The notes: generated by a model from the sequence alone, not told the origin. A stretch of 64,000 nucleotides of DNA from Monocercomonoides exilis (GCA_001643675.2 LSRY02000053.1:151001-215000), one strand, 5' to 3'. Shown: positions 12,565-22,433, counted from the first letter of the stretch. A program made the numbers and translations.

Positions 12565-13948
12565 ATAAAAGTGGAATGTGAAAGAGAAGGAGGAAGAGAG
12601 AAGATAAGAGTTGATAAGACTGTTTCAACCCCAACTGCAACCATTGCCGTATTTGCTCCTGCGGTGGAATCAGAAACTGTCCATCCACTTTTATCGTCTT
12701 TTCCTCGGATTTCATGTTTCTGTTCACTAAATGTCAATTCATCGCTCATCATTATCATTCCATTCACAATAATTTTCTTTGTTCCTGCCAACCGCGTGAG
12801 GGGAGTGCTTCAAGGTCAAACAAGGAAATTGGACAATTCCACAATGCGAGTGATTGGATGCCTCTACGTTACTCACGCAAATCTCTGATAGAGGAGAAAG
12901 AAGATAGATGCACAGAGGAATGGCCACACTAGCGTTTCCGCCATCGTATCCTCTCATCTTGTCAAGAGAATCCAAAGAGGCTGTTACACATGTGATTTTT
13001 TGTGACTTTGCAGTTTCTTCCAGATTTGGAGAAATGACAAAGATATCATTTCCCCATTTGGCTGTGTTTGTGCCAAAGGAAGAAGAAATCAGGAAATTGG
13101 GGTTTTCATTCATCAACCGAAGTAAGATTCCTCCTCCTAGTCCATTTGTCGCTGAGCAATAGCACTCATCAAAAGACCCATCTTTCACTTTCACCTCATT
13201 TGCATCCCCAATATACAGCATTGTTGATCCTCCATTCTCTGAAATTGCGCTCCCACACTCTTCAAATACACTTGAATTAAAGTCAATGTTTGTCTTGCTA
13301 TTGGATAATGACATCACAGCTGCATCATTTGTTGTTCTTTCAATCCCATTAAAGGCACACTCCGATAGTATCAATGAAACTGCATTCGTTGAAGAAATCG
13401 AAAACAATGAAACAGTGGAGATGGTCTTTGCCCACTTCACATGATCCATCTGCAACTTACCATTCTGAACATTTATCAGTCCTGTTGAAAAAGCTGTTTC
13501 TGAAGTTTGACCGCTTCCTGCAGATATGGTCAATCTGCTTATATGCATCTCTCCTGCACTGCTTATCTCAAACAGCTTTGAACCCCGATTATTTACATAT
13601 GAAAAGTCATATACAAGTGCAAAGTTATTCAAATTTAATGTTCCTACAGAGACTGAAAAGAGAAACAATCCAGCTGCTTCAAATTCTGTTTGCATTGTCG
13701 TGCTCGAATCACTTTGCCCGCATATTGTGAATGTGTTGGTACCACAATCCACACTGCATGTTTCGACAATTGTTCCTCCCAGTATTTCAATGTCTTGCAC
13801 AACACCTGGAATCATCTGTGTCAGACAATGGCTGACTGTGCAGCAGGGATGGCTTTCATTGATGCCACATGCAAATGCATCTCTTGCATTCTCCTGATTC
13901 TGCTTCGATCCCACATATCTGATCCTTCCTCCATCATTCCGAAGCCAG
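5780..13948. repeat. Left arm of ~8.17-kb inverted repeat
   Basis: This arm is the reverse complement of 24405-32575. The outer boundary was found by comparing 5780-5790 with the complement of 32565-32575. The inner boundary lies at the GAAGCCAG shared by 13941-13948 and the complement of 24405-24412. The coordinate sum of matching bases is 38355 at the outer end and 38353 at the inner end, which is exactly accounted for by four single-base homopolymer length differences. No substitution was noticed. The arm contains the last ~2,520 codons of gene A plus 611 bases of 3' flank. Confidence 0.95.
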
Positions 13949-15525
13949 CAACTACAATCATCTATTGAAGTTGTTGCATAATTTGAGCTTACTCGTATTC
14001 CAGTTTGACGAGTTGATCGACATGACACATCGATTGTGTTTTGTTGTTGTGAAACTAACAGCACATCGCATCCTCCATATATCCCAACATTATCATGGAA
14101 AAAGCAAAAGAATATATTTTTTTCAGTGTATTGAATGTTTATACATAAACTGAGTCCACCTCCTCCATTCATGGCATAATTATTTGTGAATAAACAATTG
14201 CGGATGAGAGGATAAATTGACATATCCCAAATTTGAATTCCTCCTCCAACAGGTGTTGATTCATTAGAAGTTGTGCAATTGACGAATGAACAATCATGGA
14301 TTTTATCCCCATCAGTGAAAGCACGTTTGGAGAAAACTGATATTCCACCTCCATCATTTCCAACACAACAATTTTTGAATGAGTTGTTTTCGAGAAAATA
14401 TGTTGTTTGCGGATTGTCTATACAAATCGCACCTCCAGCTTCACCAAAAGATGGATCTGGGGCTTGACATCCGAGAAAGACACAATGTCTGATTGAGATT
14501 TGTGAGATTGATTTTGTGTATATTGCTCCTCCTCGTCCACTCTGAGCAGTATCATTTCTGAAATAGCACAATGAAAGAGTCAGTGTTGAAGCGCTGTTTC
14601 CTGATATGCAAATGGCTCCTCCATCTGTTGCGGAGGTGCAGTCCATCCATTCGCAATTGGTCATATTGATTGTGTTGGAGGTGTTAATTGTCGTTTGTTT
14701 GTCGTAATTGATGAGTTTGTTGATGTTGTTCAAGAACGAAACGTTTCTGCACACCAACTCTTTCGATTTCTTCAATCCATTCATCACTGTTCCATCCAAT
14801 GCATTTTCACATGCGAAAGCAACACAACTCTCCATCATGCTTGTCTCAATCATGTTAAACTGACCATCAGTTTTTCCTGTATGTATTTGGTTATGAACGT
14901 TGGTAATATTATTGAAAATTGAATTTTCATATGAGAACAAATGACAACTTTCAATATCAAACATTTTTCTTCCACACAGCACAATATTCTGAAAAAGAGA
15001 CGAATCAATCAACAAAGATGAAGTTTCACCTTTCACATATCCAATTGATTCGACACTTTCTTGAAGAAGATTGATATCAATTGAGAAATTGTGTGCAACG
15101 AATGATGAACTTTGGATGTTCAACAACGGTTCAAATCTTGTAGGTTTTGTGACTTGGCACGAAGTAATACAAATATTTGAAATGTCGAATGCACAGATGA
15201 GATTCGAATGAACTATTTGTTCAAAGAGAATGTTGCTTATAGCTGTTGAAGAATTAGAAATAGTATATTTACACAAAAGTGAAGTGAAACCATCACTTCG
15301 AAATGAATACTGCTTTTCAAAGCTGCCATTGTTTGTAAAGAATTTATCTTTGTGGCTTTTGTGACAATAAAGCAAGCAACGGACTTTTTCTTTAAATGTG
15401 TCTTCAATTATCTGAATGTTGAAACATTGAGTAGAGTCATTTCTCACATAAATTTGATTGTTGCTTTTGATATTTGCAGCCTTTGACAATGCCAAAAGAA
15501 GGGCAAAATTGAACAAAACAATCAT
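6391..15525 (-). CDS. Gene A: giant beta-helix, single-pass membrane, pseudokinase protein (two 1-base frameshifts as sequenced)
   Basis: The gene reads leftwards from ATG at 15525 (chosen because it opens directly on a signal peptide, MIVLFNFALLLALSKA) to TAA at 6391. As sequenced the frame breaks at 12800-12803 (four G where the other copy has three) and at 10130-10134 (five T against six). Reading through both gives about 3,044 aa. The ectodomain is a right-handed parallel beta-helix of the GGAI / CxFxxC type, rich in Asn-glycosylation sites. Five modules open with a header CGx(3-5)PCxT/S near residues 557, 895, 1312, 1685 and 2068. One transmembrane helix lies near 2580-2605, followed by basic residues, a conserved MSPEEQWRRAE segment, Ser/acidic linkers and a kinase C-lobe remnant (RWKAPELL, FSIGMMLWECL, ERPAL). 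The HRD and DFG catalytic motifs and the N-lobe are not recognisable, so it is probably a non-catalytic signalling or scaffold tail. A surface receptor or adhesin role is inference. Confidence 0.8.
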
Positions 15526-16396
15526 TGAAGAATTATGGTTCGAAAGAAAGTAATTTTTGTATTTTGTGTTATTTTTAATTTCATTTTTAAGAAAATGCAA
15601 TGTTTCATATATATTTTTTCTTAAAAAAAAGCATTTGTTCCACAAAAAAAAGCTTTTTCCTCGCAAATTCTTTTTTAAACAAAGTTGGGATGCACTCTGT
15701 TGTGAAAGAATTGTTTTTCCAAAATATTGATAAAAACTCGTAAAAGAATGCAATTGAATTCAATTTATTTATCAATTTTGTTTTTGAAATGAACTTTTTT
15801 CTTGATCTCTTTTCAAATTATGACAACAGAATTTATTCAAAAAAAAAAAAAAAGACTTTTACACGAGTTTGTCACTTTAATAAAAGTGAAAAATATAGTG
15901 ACATTTAGATTTTCAAATAATTTTTTTTATCATTCATCCAAAAATGTGTATTATGCATAGAATATATTTTCGGTAATTTGAGAATTATCTTAGCAAACGA
16001 TGGTTCGAAAATTATTTGTAAGTTATCAAAATCTCAAAATGTTATATTCGAAAGCTGACACTTTTCTTTGACTAATAACTTACAAATCAAAACACTTTTG
16101 ATTATTTTCAAAAAAAAAAAAAAATAACATAACTTTTTAAAAGTTCACATAATTCAAATATAAGTTTTTCGAAAAAAATTGAGGAAATATTTCTGCAATT
16201 ATTACAAATAATTTTAGTAACAAACTATACAAAAATCATAAAAATTTGTATATAAAAATTGGTCATGTGGATTAAATACGTGAATATAATGAATATTCGA
16301 GATAAAAGGAAATGAAATGTTATTTGGTTTGATTGAATTTTTTTTTGAATATAATTGAAATCAGTTGATGCAATTTCATTTAAATCACTTCATGTT
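15526..16396. other. AT-rich upstream region of gene A
   Basis: Very AT-rich DNA with A-runs near 15840 and 16110. It is the gene-A-proximal half of what was probably a single bidirectional upstream region of about 1.3 kb shared with gene B before the DIRS element inserted at 16397. No conserved promoter motif or gene could be identified. Confidence 0.6.
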
Positions 16397-16480
16397 CAAT
16401 TCGCAATAGAGCGAATATCCGAACGCAAGGAGCAGGTTTGCTCCTCAATAATGAGTTTGATCTTAAATTATGGGTGGTTT
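16397..16480 (+). repeat. DIRS left terminal inverted repeat
   Basis: Bases 16447-16480 are a perfect inverted match (34 bases) to 22366-22399 at the right end. The outer 59 bases (16397-16455) do not match the right end. Instead they match the complement of 21677-21735 in the internal complementary region with one mismatch. This split arrangement is diagnostic of DIRS elements. Confidence 0.92.
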
Positions 16481-16558
16481 AAGATCAAACTTCGCTAACA
16501 AATAAACCTTTGTTACACACCATTGTCCGCTATAATTATAACACAAGATCCTGTTAGA

Positions 16559-17431
16559 ATGGAAAACAGTGACAGCGAGGACAGAGGATTTGATCTTGCA
16601 CATAGACTTTCAAGGGTGGAAAATTTGATCGAGGAAATGGCGAGAAGCCGAGCAGTTCCGAGCCGCTCGGGAGCGGTAGGAATATTACCAATGAGAAAGA
16701 CGAAGAGGGAACGACCAAGAGGAAGATCTCTATCGAGATCAAGCGAATCTGAGTCCGAATCTGAGGTCACAGAGATGATCGCAAAGAAGAGACACAGACA
16801 GCGATTGAGGGGTAGTCGCTGACGTAACCAGACTAAGAAATGGGACGAAGAAGAAAGCAGCGAGAGCGATTCCGGAAATACAGAGAAGCGGGAAGAAGAG
16901 CAAGATAGATCCGAAGATTTCTTGGGAATTTTCCCAGACGAATGGTTAACGCCTAGGAGACAAGCAGGGGAACTGAAAAGATTCATGGACTTTTGCAAAG
17001 CCGGATCTATCAGAATAAATGATGACATCCTGAACACTTTTATCCCGGAGACGGAGAAGAACTTTTTCACTAGACACACTGACATGAGTTGGAACGCCCT
17101 AGCAGTGACGGGGGTCACTGCGGAGGGAAGAAAAGATTCCCCAGAAGCCGACCGGGTTATCGAGCTGCTTCAGCCCGCCCTGGAATCGGGGTTCGAAGCC
17201 GCTAAGGCGATTGCAGCCATTACTACAAGAGAATTGAAAAGGACGCGCTTAGAGGAAGAAGAGAAAGAGCGACTGAGGGGGCTCTTTTGCGCGTACGCCC
17301 TAATAGCAGACTGTATTAGCCGCATAAACTTGCTGAAAGTTATCCCTCAGTCAAGCTGGGAGAATGTGAAGTGTTTTCTGGATGGGGAAGTCCAAGGACA
17401 TCCCAGAGAGTTTTGGGATACTAGTGGATAG
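16559..17431 (+). pseudogene. DIRS gag-like frame interrupted by an in-frame TGA
   Basis: From ATG 16559 the frame encodes a charged, Arg/Ser/Glu-rich N-terminus and stops at TGA 16820-16822. Without a frame change it continues as a coherent charged then helical protein to TAG 17429-17431, about 290 codons in all. The second half (FLGIFPDEWLTP, then helices rich in Ala, Glu and Leu, ending in a Trp-containing segment) resembles the helical structural proteins placed first in DIRS elements. The stop lies between two Arg codons and could come from CGA by a single C-to-T change. It shares its reading frame with the downstream recombinase ORF. Function as the particle protein is inferred from position. 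Confidence 0.68.
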
Positions 17432-17458
17432 CACCAGCTTTTTTCGTCCAGGGGGGGG

Positions 17459-20400
17459 ATGCTCCAGGGTACGGAGCATCCCCCGTTTCTTCCACAACCT
17501 TCGGACTCGCCCCAGTCAGGGGCGTGCGCCCAGGAAAGTACAGCACAGGCAGAAACGCCCAAGGCTTTGCCTACAGGCAATTCCAAAAGCAAGGTTTCGA
17601 GGGGAGTTTTACAAATTTCAAACAAAGAAGGAGGTCAACACAAACTCGACCACAACAGGCCCCAGCAACAGCTGGGAGAGCTCCCTCGTTCACAGTCCCC
17701 CTTCCTCCAGCTCCCCCGAGGATACAGGGAGAATCAGCAGCAGGAACAGCTACTGGAACGAGCCAGTAAGCTTAGAGATATCCGCGCTTTGTCGCGAGAC
17801 AGAGAGATAAGAGAGAGCCGCGCTATGCCGCGAGATAGGGACGGACATGATGCTGTCAGAGCTCAGGGGAATGACAGTACTACGGGAGGTCCCAATCGAT
17901 CGACAGACAATCACAGGGGAGGAACCCTTGGAAGTCTGCGAGAGCAACGAAGAGGCACTGAGCCCTTCCGACCGAAAGAAGAGGATAGAGATAGAAAGCT
18001 CGATCGATCGCGAGATGAGAACAGGGAGAGAGGACACAGAGGAAGACTCCGTATATCCCCAAGGGACAGAACAGGTGAACGATCAGGAACCCGAGAGGGA
18101 GGTAGTGAAGAGAGTCTGGAGAGCTTCTGGGACTGTTATCGAGTCCCCAATTGGGAGCGTCCAGGAGGAGAGCTGGAAGATAGCTACTGCAGATACTCTC
18201 GAAGGGAAAGAGACCGCACAGATCCAGACTGGTCAAAGGACACCAGAAGTGGGGAGTTGCGTAGCAGTGGGACCACCGAAGGAGCCACTTCCTGGGAGAC
18301 TGGTGAACAGGCTGAGCGAGTGGAGGAAGATTGGGGGAGACAAACAAGTGAGCCGTGGTATAAAAGCTCGATGGAAGAGTCCCCAATCCCCAATCTCACT
18401 CGAGGAGAGAAAACACAGACAAGAATTTCGGGGAACGACGGAGATGACAAACAATTATTTATCCCTCTTAGAGGAGGAATTGAAGGAAGGAGTGGTGAAA
18501 CCCATTCAGGAGTCGGAGGTGAAGTGGTTCAATCCGACATTTATGGTCCGGAAGAAGAACAGAAAGTGGAGGAAGATTCTGGATTGCAGAATTTTAAACG
18601 AGGAAGTGCTAGGGAAACACTTCAAGATGGATTCCCAGGAGACAGTTGTGGAACTCCTGGAGGAGAACGATTGGATGACTACGCTCGACATATCGAGTGC
18701 TTATCAACATGTCAAAATGGACGAGCAATTCAGTCTCTATCTGTGCTTCAGCTTTCAGAATCAATGCTACGCTTACGTGGGGATGCCATTTGGAGCAAAG
18801 GACGCGCCCAGAGTATTCACGAAGATAATGAGACGGGCAGCGTCATATATCAGAGAACATTGGAAGGTAAAGCTGGTGATATAACTGGACGACATCCTCC
18901 TCATGCACCCAGACAGGGATGCATTGAGATCGATCTCACAGGAGATAGCCTAGTTCCTGAGAAATCTGGGTTGGATACTGTCGGAGGAGAAGCTGAAGCT
19001 AGAACCCGCAAGGAGCGTGGAGTTTTTGGGATGGAGTTGGAACTCAGAGAAGATGGAAGTGACGCTCCAAGAGAGGAAGAGAGTGCTGCTCCTGGAGGAT
19101 GTGAGGAAATGGTAAGCACATGCAAAGAAGAGAAGGAAACAAAAGACGAGGGACTTAGCAGCACTCCTCGGGAGGTTGTTTTTTGTGAGGTTACAACACC
19201 CACCAGCGAGCTTGTGGATGAAACGCATGCAATACGTACTGAGGCATGCAATAGCCCGCGGAGGCTGGAATGGAACGGTGATACCCAACCCAATGATGTT
19301 AGGAGAATTAACACATTGGAGGAAAACCCTGCGAGAGAACAGACCAAGGAGTCTGAGGAGAAGGAACAGACCAGCAGAGCTAACGACGGACGCTTCAGAG
19401 CTGGGATGGGGTGCAGTATTAACAATACCAACAGAGAACAAAGAGGAGAAGATATATGTCCATGGGAGTTGGACCCTCCAGGAGAGTGCGTTAGCGATAA
19501 ACGAAAAGGAGTCCAGAGCAGTGTTGAGGACTTTAGAAAGGAAAGGAGCATGGCTGCAACAACAGAAGATAGATCATATTCGTCTGAAGACAGACAACAT
19601 GTCCTCGAGATGGACAATCCAGTAGAAAAGGGGAGCGCCATCGCTCATCCCAACACTGAGAGCATTGGAGAAGAAACTGAACAGCCTGGACTTGACAATA
19701 CAGACGGAACATCTCCCGGGAGAGCAGAACACGGAAGCAGATGCACTCAGCCGGATGGCGAAGAAGCCGGACTATGCACTGAAGGGGGAGAAAGTCGCAG
19801 AGATATTACAGACAATCGCACTGAGAACACTAGATACAATTTCAGAACAGATTGCGCCGGTGCCCTGCGGAAGTACTTGGAGACTATCCTCCATGAGAAG
19901 GAAGAGAGAGAAAGGAACACCAGAAGACGACATAGTGCTTGTCCACCCGTTCCTGAGAAACATTGGACGAGTGATGAAAGAGAAGATGAACGAAGCTCAG
20001 AGGAATCTGACGATTCTGATTCTGCCAGCCTGGCGGGGGCAGACCTGGACCCCGCTACTGCAGCCTGGGCATTTGACAAAGACCCTGGGGACCTTTCAGG
20101 AGTGCATGATACCGGGAACGAAGATGAGAAGGGAAGGCTAGAAATTACCCCCAGGAGAGGTAATAAGCGTTATACCGGAGAAGAGAATATTCAAGGGAGA
20201 GACCTCTTCTTAACATGGGGAGAACACGTTGGAGCAAAAGACATAGCAGCAGCAATACTTAGAAATCAGAAGAGTGAGAGAGATACGTGGAGAGCGCTGC
20301 GAAGATTCAAGCAATTTCTAGATAGAGAGAGTGTGGATGACACTAACCCCCTCACAACAAAAGATGCAAAATGGATTATGGCAGAGTTCATCGAAACACT

Positions 20401-21172
20401 CTCGAATACAAACCTCTCAAGCGGAGTGATAAATCAGACAGCACGGAAGGTGCTGGATTCTATTAACCTCTTCAGAAAGACTAAGGTTGACGTGAAAGAC
20501 ATAGAGATATTTCTTAAAACCTATGTGGGGGAGAAACCAAGAAGAGGCAATCGATACAAATCGATGTGGGACTTGACAATCATCACGAAATGGGCAGAAG
20601 CCACTCACGATATGAAAGACCCACAGACCCTCCAAAGGAGGGCTCTCATTTTAACTATGATATTTGGTGCGTTAAGGCCAGCAGAGCTGGAGAGGATGAG
20701 AAGAGAGACAACGAAACTTAAAGAGGATTTAGCCCAGACACAAGTACAAACAAAAACATCAGGGGGAGAGACTGTTAAGGTTATTATAAATAAGCATCCA
20801 AACCCACGTATCGATGCGGTTGTAGCGCTCCAACGCTGGATGGATTATATAAAGACAACCTTTAGAGACGAACATGTGTGGTTCGATCTCAGGGGGAGGC
20901 AACCTGCAAACTTGCAGAGGATTAAAGAAGAATTAGTGGCTGTCCTGAGAGAGAACGGAATACCAGACACATTTACCGCGTACTCGATAAGACATACAGT
21001 GATCACACATTTAGCAAGACGAGAAGGAGCGGACTGGAAGGAAATCAATGCGTATGCGAGATGGGCTCCGGGTTCGATAGTAGCCAAGGAGTATTACGCC
21101 GTGTCACTGGTACAAGATATGAAATGGATCCTGGAGACGATCAGCGGACCAGTACCACTGGCAGAGAAGTGA
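17459..21172 (+). CDS. DIRS tyrosine recombinase ORF (long overlapping frame)
   Basis: An uninterrupted 1,237-codon frame runs from ATG 17459, just after a run of eight G, to TGA 21170-21172. The recognisable domain is the C-terminal ~320 residues (about 20200-21150): an alpha-helical core-binding part, then FGALRPAEL with the first catalytic Arg near 20685, TAYSIRHTVITHL with the second Arg, and ARWAPGSIVAKEYY with a Trp in the usual His/Trp position and the nucleophilic Tyr. It would integrate a circular DNA intermediate by strand exchange at the element junction. The preceding ~900 residues are Arg/Glu/Gly-rich and lie over the RT-RNase H gene in another frame. They may be a true overlapping product, as recalled for Dictyostelium DIRS-1, or merely open because the strand is poor in T. 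The usual His of the HxxR box appears as Tyr. Confidence 0.78.
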   Translation: MLQGTEHPPFLPQPSDSPQSGACAQESTAQAETPKALPTGNSKSKVSRGVLQISNKEGGQHKLDHNRPQQQLGELPRSQSPFLQLPRGYRENQQQEQLLERASKLRDIRALSRDREIRESRAMPRDRDGHDAVRAQGNDSTTGGPNRSTDNHRGGTLGSLREQRRGTEPFRPKEEDRDRKLDRSRDENRERGHRGRLRISPRDRTGERSGTREGGSEESLESFWDCYRVPNWERPGGELEDSYCRYSRRERDRTDPDWSKDTRSGELRSSGTTEGATSWETGEQAERVEEDWGRQTSEPWYKSSMEESPIPNLTRGEKTQTRISGNDGDDKQLFIPLRGGIEGRSGETHSGVGGEVVQSDIYGPEEEQKVEEDSGLQNFKRGSARETLQDGFPGDSCGTPGGERLDDYARHIECLSTCQNGRAIQSLSVLQLSESMLRLRGDAIWSKGRAQSIHEDNETGSVIYQRTLEGKAGDITGRHPPHAPRQGCIEIDLTGDSLVPEKSGLDTVGGEAEARTRKERGVFGMELELREDGSDAPREEESAAPGGCEEMVSTCKEEKETKDEGLSSTPREVVFCEVTTPTSELVDETHAIRTEACNSPRRLEWNGDTQPNDVRRINTLEENPAREQTKESEEKEQTSRANDGRFRAGMGCSINNTNREQRGEDICPWELDPPGECVSDKRKGVQSSVEDFRKERSMAATTEDRSYSSEDRQHVLEMDNPVEKGSAIAHPNTESIGEETEQPGLDNTDGTSPGRAEHGSRCTQPDGEEAGLCTEGGESRRDITDNRTENTRYNFRTDCAGALRKYLETILHEKEERERNTRRRHSACPPVPEKHWTSDEREDERSSEESDDSDSASLAGADLDPATAAWAFDKDPGDLSGVHDTGNEDEKGRLEITPRRGNKRYTGEENIQGRDLFLTWGEHVGAKDIAAAILRNQKSERDTWRALRRFKQFLDRESVDDTNPLTTKDAKWIMAEFIETLSNTNLSSGVINQTARKVLDSINLFRKTKVDVKDIEIFLKTYVGEKPRRGNRYKSMWDLTIITKWAEATHDMKDPQTLQRRALILTMIFGALRPAELERMRRETTKLKEDLAQTQVQTKTSGGETVKVIINKHPNPRIDAVVALQRWMDYIKTTFRDEHVWFDLRGRQPANLQRIKEELVAVLRENGIPDTFTAYSIRHTVITHLARREGADWKEINAYARWAPGSIVAKEYYAVSLVQDMKWILETISGPVPLAEK
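17847..20141 (+). pseudogene. DIRS reverse transcriptase - RNase H frame with four internal stops
   Basis: Read from ATG 17847, the frame gives a basic leader, then an RT domain: WFNPTFMVRKKN, LDISSAY (motif A with the catalytic Asp), and YAYVGMPFGAKDAPRVFTKI (motif B region). A TAA at 18882-18884 falls exactly where the Tyr of the YLDD box is expected, since LDDILL follows at once. Further stops are TAG 18951, TAA 19113 and TAG 19623. Between them RNase H is clear: LTTDASELGWGAVL, then ALAINEKESRAVL, then KTDNMSS, and after the last stop EHLPGEQNTEADALSR and LPAWRGQTWTPLL, ending at TAG 20139. All parts stay in one frame without indels. It overlaps the recombinase ORF throughout. As it stands it cannot give a full RT product under the standard code. 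Confidence 0.87.
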
Positions 21173-21676
21173 GACAAGTCGGAGAGAGATAGCGAAAGAA
21201 AGGATATAAGAAATAAGAATACAGAATCTGAAACAAAGGAGTATCCTGAAGAAACATCACAATCTGGGGGAGAAGCGGAGACGAGCAAGAGAAAGAATTC
21301 GAAGAGACGAGGGTCGACTCGAGAGAAGAGTTCGCATCATGAGGACGATATAACACAACCCACCAGGGGTGATGAGACACCTTCCATAATTCCCCGCAGC
21401 ATCATGGAGCTTACGGAAGGTAGACAAACTGCCTTGCAGAAGAAGCTCGAAACCGATCGGGGGAAACGCGGAGAGAGAAGCATAGGACAAATTGTCATGC
21501 CCGCTCAAGTACAGAAGACCCGATCGAGAACCCCCCGAAGACAGCGCAAGAAGGGGAGGGAGTAGGGATAGAGGCTGCACCTTCATCCGCAGTCCCTCTG
21601 TTCATCCGCCGCACGACAAGGTGCTAGGCAGGAGGGTTTAAGATCAGAGGAGAGAAGAGAACGAGGGATTTCAAAA

Positions 21677-21772
21677 CTCATTATTGAGGAGCAAACCTGC
21701 TCCTTGCGTTCGGATATTCGCTCTGTTGCGAATTGATAGAACGCAGTGAGACAGGATTTGCTCCGAAATAAT
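21677..21772. repeat. DIRS internal complementary region (circle-junction template)
   Basis: Bases 21677-21735 are complementary to the outer left end (16397-16455, 59 bases, one mismatch). Bases 21733-21772 are complementary to the outer right end (22394-22433, 40 bases). The two halves overlap by TTG at 21733-21735, matching the CAA that begins the left end and finishes the right end. In the DIRS replication model this segment aligns both cDNA ends so they can be joined into a circle. Confidence 0.93.
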
Positions 21773-22098
21773 ACTAACGCGGATGGAGAGACTCAGAGCG
21801 GCTGGGTGCGAGATGAGAGAGAAACATATGGTGAAGAATAGGACGAGGAAAAAGTGGCGAGATAGCAGAGGAGATAGGAAAAGAGAAACCGTCCAGGGAT
21901 ATTAAGCGCACCCAGAACCTGTATTTACAAACAGGAAAGCTAGTGAGACCGTTAAGAAGAACCTTACTCCTTTAATTCATGGCAAGAAAGTGCAAAGAAA
22001 AGAGTCAGACTGGTCCATACAGAGTGTGGCGAGCGGATTGGCTCTGCTGGATCAGTAGAAGAGCGGGAGGCAGAGCATAATACACGCAGTTTTCTTGT

Positions 22099-22353
22099 CC
22101 ACGCCTCGCGAAAGCGAGAGTGGTTTTTCTTTCTGCTCCGTTTTTAATTTTCGCCTCACCGGATCCCTGCACAGCCTGCAGGAGGGAGCTCCGAGGGGTA
22201 TGCCCCCTGCCCTCTGGTCTTCGAGACCATGGCAAAAGGCGAAGTCGGTGGTGGAGTGAAGCGGACAATGCATTATTTTATTATTATTAATTTTTAATGT
22301 TATTGTTTTGTTTTTTCATCTCGCCCTTTTTTCCACGTCATTTGTGAGGGCGA
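22099..22353 (+). other. Cluster of potential RNA stem-loops in the DIRS 3' region
   Basis: Non-coding GC-rich stretch with several short perfect stems: CTCGC-GAAA-GCGAG at 22105-22118, extended by CCAC/GTGG and followed by T5; an outer stem TTCGCCT (22150-22156) with AGGCGAA (22237-22243) enclosing CCTGCA/TGCAGG (22166-22182), GGGG-TATG-CCCC (22195-22206, inside GAGGG/CCCTC) and TGGTCT-TCG-AGACCA (22215-22229); and TCGCCCT/AGGGCGA at 22321-22353. Such a domain could serve in RNA packaging, 3' end formation or priming. That role is inference, and stability was not computed. Confidence 0.45.
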
Positions 22354-22365
22354 AGTTTTTCACTC

Positions 22366-22433
22366 AAACCACCCATAATTTAAGATCAAACTCATTATTT
22401 CGGAGCAAATCCTGTCTCACTGCGTTCTATCAA
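22366..22433 (-). repeat. DIRS right terminal inverted repeat
   Basis: Bases 22366-22399 are the perfect complement of 16447-16480. The outer bases 22394-22433 are complementary to 21733-21772 in the internal complementary region. The end was placed at CAA 22431-22433, the trinucleotide shared with the left end. Confidence 0.92.

Larger units (their letters stand above)
16397..22433 (+). mobile_element. DIRS-type tyrosine-recombinase retrotransposon
   Basis: The element has every structural hallmark of DIRS retroelements: non-identical split inverted termini, an internal complementary region joining the complements of both outer ends, gag-like frame, reverse transcriptase plus RNase H, and a tyrosine recombinase instead of an integrase. 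It is GC-richer than the host DNA and its plus strand is strongly purine-rich. Gag has one stop and RT-RNase H four, so this copy is probably not autonomous, whereas the recombinase frame is open. It sits exactly between the head-to-head genes A and B. No target-site duplication is expected for this class. The flanks give a plausible empty site, with CAATTCG directly after the right end and also as the first bases of the left end. Confidence 0.93.

Noticed and set aside
22005-22268. 87-codon minus-strand frame in the DIRS tail
   Set aside because: It coincides with the stem-loop cluster. Palindromic GC-rich sequence opens frames on both strands and no domain is visible.
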